Shown here: positions 1 through 4,561 of the stretch, in pieces
How positions within the stretch are numbered: the stretch's first letter is position 1
Layout: the number at the start of each line of letters is the position of its first letter
Origin: JBNKFQ01 sp050289385
GTDB lineage: Bacteria; Pseudomonadota; Gammaproteobacteria; Pseudomonadales; Porticoccaceae
Direction: 5' to 3'
DNA: 9,457 nucleotides
Assembly: GCA_050289385.1 (NCBI GenBank)
Contig: JBNKFQ010000337.1
Coordinates: forward strand, 1-9,457
Program-made: the position numbers and the translations under genes
Notes under the pieces: generated by a model
What the model saw: only the letters and a program-made list of their open reading frames with translations
Told to the model about the DNA's origin: nothing
The model's database searches: none

Positions 1-310
1 GTTTTGGCAGGATTTTCCGAGCAACTTTACTGCCCTTAATGAGGAGTATTGGTTTTCTTACGTATATAGGTTTTGACAGCCAGTGGATAAGGAATAGCAC
101 CCGCAGCATCGCTTGCAGATGGCGTGTTCAGAGGTGTTGAAGTACGAGGCTAAGAAGCGTGTCGATCAGGACAGCTGATAAGGAAATGTCAGGACACAGG
201 TAACCACGTGTGAGCGCTGGCAGGTGACGGTATGTGCCCCCGGTGGAGATGTTGTATCAGAAAAGTGAAAAGTCGCGTTTCCGTAAGCAGTTGACTGAAA
301 TGGGGGCATT
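1..310. other. Stretch upstream of the P450-like gene, no convincing complete gene
   Basis: No complete gene is visible. A forward frame open from base 2 ends at a TGA at 74-76 and reads like a possible protein C-terminus (ending EEYWFSYVYRF), so the 3' end of an upstream gene may lie here. It is too short to identify, and the neighbouring forward frame stays open to about 140. TCAGGACA occurs twice (166-173 and 189-196), and ATCAG/CTGAT form a small inverted repeat at 165-179. A TTGACA hexamer lies at 73-78 but has no good -10 at normal spacing. I see no clear promoter for the following gene. Confidence 0.3.
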
Positions 311-1543
311 ATGATTGATATTGTCGAGGCTAGCTCGATACGGCCGGGAATATATTTTGACACACAACGCCACCGGGTTGACCCCTTTGCCACTTACGTG
401 GTGTTGCGTGAATATTACCCTGTGTGTCAGCTCGAGCCGACAGGTGTGTGGGCAGTCAGCCGCTACGACGATGTGAAATTTGCCTTGCAGCGCCGCGACC
501 TTTTTTCATCGTGCGGTTTTGAGGTTCTGCACAATCTGGAAAATATTCCGGATGCCTGCAAACTGGCTTTTTTCAGGCAATCTCAGGATCCCCCGGAATA
601 CAAGCTTTACGATACGTTGGCGAACAATGTGTTTGCCAGAGATTATGTTCGGTCATTGACTTCGTACATTCGGCAAACCGTACAGATTTTGACAGTGGGC
701 CTGCGCCACAAAGTCAATCCGGAGTTTGTTGCAGACTTTGTTGCTCCGTGCACGCGCGCTGTAATGGCTCGTGCAATTGGTGTCGATAGCCCATCGGCGA
801 TGGACGATATCGGTAATCATGCAGAGATGCTGGAAATACTGCAGTCAGGCGTGTCCAGTTCAGACGGGATTAACGCAATTAACAAGGCAATTCGCCAGCA
901 GAATTATTTTTATGGCAGCCTGATTCGCGATCGCCGTCACAGCCCTTGCAGGGACCTGGTGACAATACTGATCAATTGCCGCACCGGCGAAGGCAGCGGG
1001 TATTCTGACGGAGAATTGCGACATGCTCTGGGTATGTTTGTCGCACAGGGCTTGCAGGCCTGTATGCATGTATTGGTTCGCTCTATACGCTTTCTGGCTC
1101 GCAATCCTCTGGTGCACAAAGTGCTGGCTGACGAAACCGACCGTATCCCGAGTTTTGTCGAAGAAATGCTGCGTTACGATTCGCCGGTACACGGGTTGTT
1201 GCATCGTACCAGGAAGGCAGTGACATTAAACGGTGTCACCATACCGAAAAATGAGTTGGTGTTGTTATTGCCTGCATCGGCCAACCGCGATCCTTCTCAT
1301 TTTGCGGACCCAGACAATTTTCATATGTGGCGAGACAATCTGGATGATTGTCTGGGATTTAGTCATGGTAAAGATGTCAATTTGGGTGCTGAACTGGCTC
1401 GCCTTGAATTGATTATTGCACTGGAAGAGATTGTATCCACTTTTTCCCGAATTGAGTGCCCGCCGGATGGTGAACTGAAGTGGAATGGTGGGTTGACTCA
1501 TAACGGTGTGGGTGAATTGCCCGCACGATTTGTTTTGGCCTGA
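311..1543 (+). CDS. Cytochrome P450-fold protein lacking the heme-ligating cysteine
   Basis: This 410-residue protein has the length and block order of a bacterial P450. D93-P-P-E96 marks the helix C entrance, E285-M-L-R288 is the helix K ExxR motif, and ANRDPSHFADPDNF followed by GAELARLE resembles the region around the heme loop. The loop itself, normally FGxGxHxCxG, reads F350-S-H-G-K-D-V-N-L-G, so the Cys thiolate position is Asn357 (codon AAT, 1379-1381) and the usual His is Asp355. The helix I AGxxT acid-alcohol pair is replaced by A245-Q-G-L-Q-A. The helix C His/Arg that normally contact heme propionates are replaced in DPPEYKLYD. Ordinary monooxygenase chemistry therefore looks impossible. 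Known P450 homologues without the Cys include DesVIII, EryCII, DnrQ and AknT (glycosyltransferase partners) and the NRPS X-domain; a scaffold role is inference. The ATG follows a modest GGGGG ribosome site. No redox partner gene is nearby and the natural partner is unknown. Confidence 0.85.
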   Translation: MIDIVEASSIRPGIYFDTQRHRVDPFATYVVLREYYPVCQLEPTGVWAVSRYDDVKFALQRRDLFSSCGFEVLHNLENIPDACKLAFFRQSQDPPEYKLYDTLANNVFARDYVRSLTSYIRQTVQILTVGLRHKVNPEFVADFVAPCTRAVMARAIGVDSPSAMDDIGNHAEMLEILQSGVSSSDGINAINKAIRQQNYFYGSLIRDRRHSPCRDLVTILINCRTGEGSGYSDGELRHALGMFVAQGLQACMHVLVRSIRFLARNPLVHKVLADETDRIPSFVEEMLRYDSPVHGLLHRTRKAVTLNGVTIPKNELVLLLPASANRDPSHFADPDNFHMWRDNLDDCLGFSHGKDVNLGAELARLELIIALEEIVSTFSRIECPPDGELKWNGGLTHNGVGELPARFVLA

Positions 1544-1548
1544 AACAG

Positions 1549-1570
1549 AAATCGGCAGAACGACCGATTT
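1549..1570. repeat. Small inverted repeat just after the P450-like gene
   Basis: AAATCGG (1549-1555) and CCGATTT (1564-1570) form a perfect 7-bp stem with an 8-base loop, five bases beyond the stop codon. No T-run follows on either strand, so it is at best a weak or factor-dependent terminator, or an mRNA 3'-end stabiliser. Confidence 0.4.
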
Positions 1571-1750
1571 GGATGCCCCGGGCGGGCGTGTTCAGAAGGC
1601 CGGATAGCCTGTCACAAACCGGCGGGATAGCCAGTTTGGGCGCTTGAGGCGGGCGCAGCCAGATGGCGAGGGAGAGCCTGAGTCAACAATCGGCTGGATA
1701 GCCGGTTTGGATGCCGCTGGCGAGGACTGCTGAATGGCCAGGGATGGCCC
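1563..1750. repeat. Degenerate GC-rich intergenic repeats
   Basis: About 190 non-coding bases between the P450-like gene and the convergent rsmE are built from imperfect copies of a short motif. GGATAGCC occurs at 1602-1609, 1625-1632 and 1696-1703. TTTGGATGCC occurs at 1568-1577 and 1706-1715, and GGCC-AGGGAT-GGCC occupies 1736-1749. Copies are separated by GGCG/GGGCG-rich spacers. No long open frame with a ribosome site runs through it. Function is unknown; it could be an interspersed repeat or a decayed tandem array. Confidence 0.5.
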
Positions 1751-1762
1751 CTCCTGGTATTT

Positions 1763-2473
1763 TCAGGGAAACAAACGCGCGAGCAGCGCAGGAATGGCTG
1801 TTTCCACTCGCAGTATTCTTGCGCCCAGACTCACAGCTGAGAATCCGCACGCCTGCAGTTTTTCTACCTCCCATGGAATAAACCCACCTTCAGGGCCAAC
1901 GGCAAGCGTTGCGGGCCGAGCGATATCCACGGGGCAGGGCATGTCTGCACCCGGGTGGGCCACAAGTGCCGTTGTGCCTTCGATAATGCCAGGCAACCTG
2001 TCTTCTGCAAAGGGCTTGAAGAGTTTAAACATGTGCACTTCGGGCAGGGCGGTGTCGCGACTTTGCTCCAGGCCCAGTATCAGTTGCTTGCGCACGGCGT
2101 CGTCGTTGAGCAGGGGGCTCTGCCAGTAACTCTTTTCCACCCGATAACTATTGATCAGATGGATTCGTTTGACGCCCATACTGGCGGCCGTCTGCAAAAC
2201 CCGGTTCAGCATTTTGGGGCGCGGCAGTGCCAGCACCAGGTTGAGCGGCAGGGGCGAGGGAGGTTGCTGGCAAAGATCCAGCGACAGTTCCGCGGCTTCG
2301 GACGTCAGTGATTCCACAACCGCATTGCCTATGGCACCGTTTAACAGCCCGGCCTTTATTTGATCGCCGGTGCTGACTCTGTGTACTGCCAGCATGTGTT
2401 GCAAGCGCCGGCCGGAAATTTTGGCACGGTCTGTGTCGATCAGGTCTTGTTGTTCCAGCAGGAGCAGATTCAT
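1763..2473 (-). CDS. rsmE: 16S rRNA (uracil-1498-N3)-methyltransferase RsmE
   Basis: The 236-residue product belongs to the SPOUT RNA methyltransferases. RsmE transfers a methyl group from S-adenosylmethionine to N3 of U1498 in 16S rRNA, in the decoding centre of the 30S subunit. The N-terminal part (about 1-70) is the small beta-barrel RNA-binding (PUA-like) domain. The C-terminal SPOUT domain shows LALPRPKMLNRVLQ near 81-94, GLEQSRD at 134-140, the SAM-knot signature GPEGGF at 193-198 and LGARILRVETA at 216-226. The length matches the family. The ATG gives the usual MNLLLLEQ start. No Shine-Dalgarno precedes it and a TATAAT lies only 10 bases upstream, so the message may be leaderless. It is convergent with the P450-like gene and has no co-directional neighbour close by. 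Confidence 0.93.
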   Translation of the reverse strand: MNLLLLEQQDLIDTDRAKISGRRLQHMLAVHRVSTGDQIKAGLLNGAIGNAVVESLTSEAAELSLDLCQQPPSPLPLNLVLALPRPKMLNRVLQTAASMGVKRIHLINSYRVEKSYWQSPLLNDDAVRKQLILGLEQSRDTALPEVHMFKLFKPFAEDRLPGIIEGTTALVAHPGADMPCPVDIARPATLAVGPEGGFIPWEVEKLQACGFSAVSLGARILRVETAIPALLARLFP

Positions 2474-2483
2474 AAGGGTGAAG

Positions 2484-2489
2484 ATTATA
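2484..2489 (-). promoter_or_regulatory. Perfect -10 hexamer 10 bases before the rsmE start codon
   Basis: On the minus strand TATAAT ends 10 bases before the rsmE ATG. Transcription would start about 3-5 bases before the start codon, leaving no room for a ribosome site; the intervening bases CTTCACCCTT have no purine-rich SD. The best -35 position (around 2507-2513, TTACTG/TACTGT) is poor, so the promoter call rests mainly on the -10. Confidence 0.45.
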
Positions 2490-2685
2490 GCGGGCCAGTC
2501 AGGTCTACAGTAAGGGTTTTTCGCATTCAGTATTCATTGAACTCTGAATACAGGTGCCGCCCCGGAGAGAGTAGCTTCGGCGCGCGTCGCGGCTCGTCTT
2601 TCGGATCGCGCTGCTCAGGGAAATTACCCTTCGGCCTTCGGCTGCCCAAACTACTGCTTTTTCGAACCTGAGAGGTTGTCATCAG
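2490..2685. other. Intergenic stretch between rsmE and the tRNA region, repeat-rich
   Basis: No supported gene. GTATTCA (2530-2536) and TGAATAC (2545-2551) form a perfect 7-bp stem with an 8-base loop. GCCCCGGAGAG at 2559-2569 is identical to part of the adjacent tRNA-Arg gene (2741-2751). A GC-rich, CTTCGG-rich block follows (2571-2645). TTCGAACCT at 2661-2669 and AGAGGTT at 2671-2677 also echo the tRNA T-arm. The block looks like an interspersed repeat or tRNA-derived debris rather than coding DNA. Confidence 0.4.
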
Positions 2686-2751
2686 CTCTCCGGGGCGCCA
2701 ATAAAAAAAGGCCACCATTCAGGTGACCTTTTCTATTGGCGCCCCGGAGAG
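2686..2751. repeat. 66-bp palindrome: inverted copy of the tRNA-Arg 3' end around its terminator
   Basis: The 18 bases at 2686-2703 are a perfect reverse complement of 2734-2751. The right arm is the tRNA 3' end (T-stem end, acceptor strand, discriminator, CCA) plus three flanking bases. Between the arms lies the terminator hairpin, itself a palindrome, so nearly all 66 bp pair around the loop ATTCA (2717-2721). AGAGGTT at 2671-2677 may be a degraded continuation of the T-arm. The geometry suggests extension of a terminator hairpin by fold-back copying or template switching; that origin is inference. Confidence 0.85.
2703..2732 (-). terminator. Intrinsic terminator of the tRNA-Arg gene
   Basis: On the minus strand GGTCACC, loop TGAAT and GGTGGCC form a 7-bp stem with one G-U pair, followed by seven T residues. 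It starts eight bases after the tRNA CCA. The A-rich 5' flank and the reverse-strand TTTT could give weak bidirectional activity. Confidence 0.85.
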
Positions 2752-2813
2752 GATTCGAACCTCTGACCTGCCCCTTAGGAGGGGGCCGCGCTATCCAGCT
2801 GTGCCACCGGGGC
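2737..2813 (-). tRNA. tRNA-Arg with CCU anticodon
   Basis: The minus strand folds into a complete 77-nt cloverleaf with encoded CCA. The acceptor stem GCCCCGG/CCGGGGC is perfect, the D-arm contains AGCTGGATA, the anticodon stem is GCCCC/GGGGC with loop CTCCTAA, and the T-stem is AGAGG/CCTCT with loop TTCGAAT. The anticodon CCT (complement of 2777-2779) reads AGG arginine codons. It has its own promoter and terminator, so it is probably a single-gene transcript. Its 3' end is duplicated in inverted orientation downstream. tRNA-Arg(CCU) genes are common integration sites, but no integrase or direct att repeat is seen here. Confidence 0.97.
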
Positions 2814-2837
2814 GAGACATTTGCGCAGTGGGCGGCT

Positions 2838-2866
2838 ATTCTAACCGCAGATATCCACGGTGCCAA
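2838..2866 (-). promoter_or_regulatory. Sigma70-type promoter for tRNA-Arg
   Basis: The minus strand reads TTGGCA (complement of 2861-2866), a 17-base spacer, then TAGAAT (complement of 2838-2843), each 5/6 to consensus. Transcription would start near 2831, about 18 bases before the mature tRNA. The bases after the -10 are GC-rich (AGCCGCC), like stringently controlled stable-RNA promoters. The -35 box lies just upstream of the divergent MazG-like gene start. Confidence 0.75.
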
Positions 2867-2871
2867 ATGCC

Positions 2872-3174
2872 ATGACGATAGCAGAACTGTTTGATCATTT
2901 TTTGAACATTGCCGAAGAAAATGACTGGCGACAATTTCATACGCCTAAAAATCTTGCCAGTGCAATCAGTGTGGAAGCGGGTGAGTTGCTTGAGCATTTC
3001 CAGTGGCTTTCGGACGGAGATTTCCCTGCGGACATCGAGGCGGCTGGAGATGAAATAGCGGATATATTTATGTATCTGGTGGCACTGTGCGACCGACTCG
3101 ATCTGGACCTGGAACAATTGATACAGAAAAAAACGGCAGCCAATGAGGCGCGTTTTACCGGAGTTGACGAGTGA
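2872..3174 (+). CDS. MazG-like nucleotide pyrophosphohydrolase
   Basis: This 100-residue all-alpha protein belongs to the MazG/RS21-C6 (dCTPase-like) NTP pyrophosphohydrolase group, which hydrolyses (d)NTPs to monophosphate and pyrophosphate with Mg2+. The metal site is visible as E35-A-G-E38 in SVEAGELLEHFQWL and E61-I-A-D64 in GDEIADIFMYL. The upstream HTPKNLASAI segment is also typical. The length suits a single-domain, house-cleaning type enzyme; substrate preference cannot be read from sequence. I chose ATG 2872, giving MTIAELFDHF. An in-frame GTG at 2860 would add four residues, and neither start has a good ribosome site. It overlaps cmoM by 4 bp, so translation is probably coupled. A weak forward promoter (GAGACA, 17 bases, TATTCT at 2837-2842) overlaps the divergent tRNA promoter. 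Confidence 0.87.
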   Translation: MTIAELFDHFLNIAEENDWRQFHTPKNLASAISVEAGELLEHFQWLSDGDFPADIEAAGDEIADIFMYLVALCDRLDLDLEQLIQKKTAANEARFTGVDE

Positions 3175-3953
3175 GCGGCAAAATGCGGGTAGACAGAAAT
3201 TTTGATGGTATTTCTACCCACTTTGCCAACAAAATTTATGGCGGTTTGAAGGGACAAATTCGGCTGGATGTGTTGTGGCGGGATATTGACGAACATCTGG
3301 GCAAATTCCTGACGGAATCGCGGCGGGTTCTTGATGTAGGCGCAGGTCTGGCGCAGATTGCCATTCGACTGGCGCAATCGGGGCACTGTGTTCATATTAA
3401 TGATATTTCGAAAGAGATGCTTGCACTGTCGCAAGACGCAGCAAGCAAAGCGGAAATGCGTGACAAAATCCGCTGGCATTGTTGTCCTTTTCAAAATCTG
3501 CCGTCTGATATTAATGAGCCGTTTGATCTGGTTATGTGTCACGCTGTCCTGGAATGGCTGTCAGATCCGGTTGCAGCAATTCCGATATTGGAAAGCCTGG
3601 TAACTGACAATGGTTGGTTGTCTCTGACCTTTTATAATCGCAATGCGCTGATTTATCGCAATTTGGTGCGAGGTAATTTCAACAAGGTGCTGAAGGCAGA
3701 TTATGCGGGTGACCCGGCTAGCCTGACACCACCCAATTCCCTGCTGGTTGATCAAGTGCGTGCCTGGCTACAAAAGTCGGGTTTCACCGTTATTGAGCAA
3801 AGTGGAATAAGAGTATTCAACGATTATGTACGCAACCCGACGGGTGGCAATACAGTTCCGGAAGCTATTCGGGATATGGAGTTGCGTTTTTCTCGCCAGG
3901 AGCCTTTTTTATGGCTTGGACGCTATATTCATTTGTTGTGCAAGAAAAGTTAG
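3171..3953 (+). CDS. cmoM: tRNA 5-carboxymethoxyuridine methyltransferase CmoM
   Basis: This 260-residue class I SAM-dependent methyltransferase matches E. coli CmoM (formerly SmtA; 261 residues) throughout. CmoM methylates cmo5U34 to mcmo5U34 in the wobble position of certain tRNAs, extending decoding of four-codon boxes. The N-terminal DRNFDGIS and KIYGGLKGQIR match the family, as do motif I VLDVGAG (53-59), the acidic D78 after strand 2, CHAVLEWL (123-130), FYNRNAL (154-160), RVFNDYVR (214-221) and SRQEPFLWLGRYIH (241-254). The GTG start overlaps the upstream stop (GTGA) and has GGAG eight bases upstream. ATG 3183 (MRVDRNFD) is an alternative giving 256 residues, closer to the E. coli N-terminus. 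The stop codon lies inside a heptamer repeat tract. Confidence 0.94.
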   Translation: MSGKMRVDRNFDGISTHFANKIYGGLKGQIRLDVLWRDIDEHLGKFLTESRRVLDVGAGLAQIAIRLAQSGHCVHINDISKEMLALSQDAASKAEMRDKIRWHCCPFQNLPSDINEPFDLVMCHAVLEWLSDPVAAIPILESLVTDNGWLSLTFYNRNALIYRNLVRGNFNKVLKADYAGDPASLTPPNSLLVDQVRAWLQKSGFTVIEQSGIRVFNDYVRNPTGGNTVPEAIRDMELRFSRQEPFLWLGRYIHLLCKKS

Positions 3954-3975
3954 AAGCTGGATGTTAGACATTGGA
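3948..3975 (+). repeat. Degenerate heptamer tract overlapping the cmoM stop
   Basis: Four consecutive 7-base units, AGTTAGA, AGCTGGA, TGTTAGA and CATTGGA, match AGTTGGA in 5-6 of 7 positions each. The unit is the same as in the perfect minus-strand array at 4524-4560, in opposite orientation. The last two cmoM codons are within or next to it. It lies in the short gap between convergent cmoM and the J-domain gene. Confidence 0.65.
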
Positions 3976-4026
3976 AGTGGCTCGTTTTCGCTCGCTTCTG
4001 CGGACTGCCTTTTGCATTTAATACAA

Positions 4027-4506
4027 TCAGGCGTGCCACTTTTTTATTAGCAAGTCTTTGGCCAGATTAATTCTCGCCGCAAGATAATCGTTGCCGCCTC
4101 GATCGGGATGCAATTTCTGAATCAGTTTTTTGTGAGCCAGAATGATGTCTTCTTTGCAGGCACCGGGTTGCAGGCCCAAAATTTTCCAGGCTTCTTCTTC
4201 GTCAAGATTTGCGCTGGCAGGTACTTCAGTGCCGGTTTGTTGTTGCTGTTTGTGTTCAGCGAGAAAAGGTATCACCCGAACAGCCAGGCCAAATAAACTT
4301 CTGACCAGCGGAATCAGCGCTGTAATCGCCGCACCAATCCAGTGTATTCGCCCGGTTACAGCCAGTAGAACCAAAATGGCAAGCAAAGCCCAAAATCCGG
4401 TGCGCATTAGAAATTTTTTGCGTTCTTCGGGGTTTTGCTTTTGGTATTTTTGCCAAATCATAAGTCCGGCAAACGCAATACCAATCAATATAATCAGTCG
4501 ACCCAT
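4027..4506 (-). CDS. Membrane-anchored protein with C-terminal J domain
   Basis: The 159-residue product has hydrophobic segments at about 3-18, 37-51 and 55-82, a Gln-rich linker (87-100), and a compact C-terminal J domain (about 104-157) carrying the HPD motif at 133-135 in LHPDRGGND. J domains stimulate the ATPase of an Hsp70 such as DnaK. The layout, N-terminal membrane segments and a terminal J domain without the Gly/Phe or zinc regions, resembles the mitochondrial Pam18/Tim14 type rather than DnaJ. It probably recruits DnaK to the inner membrane for an unknown client. The start ATG follows GAAAGGG at a rather long spacing. It lies 55 bp downstream of trhP on the same strand and may be co-transcribed; a heptamer repeat array fills the gap. 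Confidence 0.85.
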   Translation of the reverse strand: MGRLIILIGIAFAGLMIWQKYQKQNPEERKKFLMRTGFWALLAILVLLAVTGRIHWIGAAITALIPLVRSLFGLAVRVIPFLAEHKQQQQTGTEVPASANLDEEEAWKILGLQPGACKEDIILAHKKLIQKLHPDRGGNDYLAARINLAKDLLIKKWHA

Positions 4507-4523
4507 TTAATACCCTTTCGCCT

Positions 4524-4560
4524 TTCCAACTTCCAACTTCCAACTTCCAACTTCCAACTT
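4524..4560 (-). repeat. Perfect heptamer tandem repeat, five copies
   Basis: TTCCAAC on the plus strand (GTTGGAA on the minus strand) is repeated five times without error (4524-4558), followed by two bases of a sixth unit. It fills most of the 55-bp gap between the trhP stop and the J-domain start, ending 17 bases before that start codon. A change in copy number would alter spacing and leader structure but not a reading frame. Confidence 0.95.
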
Positions 4561-4561
4561 G

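Noticed and set aside
73..101. TTGACA at 73-78 as the promoter of the P450-like gene
   Set aside because: No -10-like hexamer lies at 15-19 bases, and the distance to the gene is over 200 bases.
2527..2718. Minus-strand 63-codon frame beyond the tRNA terminator
   Set aside because: It lies in repeat-rich DNA and runs through the terminator and inverted tRNA copy, with no ribosome site or recognisable domain.
2686..2751. tRNA end copy as the att site of an integrated element
   Set aside because: The copies are inverted and only 30 bases apart, with no integrase gene; att duplications are direct and flank an element.
2937..3542. 201-codon minus-strand frame across the MazG-like gene and cmoM
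   Set aside because: Both sense genes are recognisable with intact motifs, and the antisense frame crosses their junction with no family resemblance.
4524..4560. Heptamer array as a CRISPR fragment
   Set aside because: The units are directly adjacent with no spacers and only 7 bases long, and no cas genes are present.
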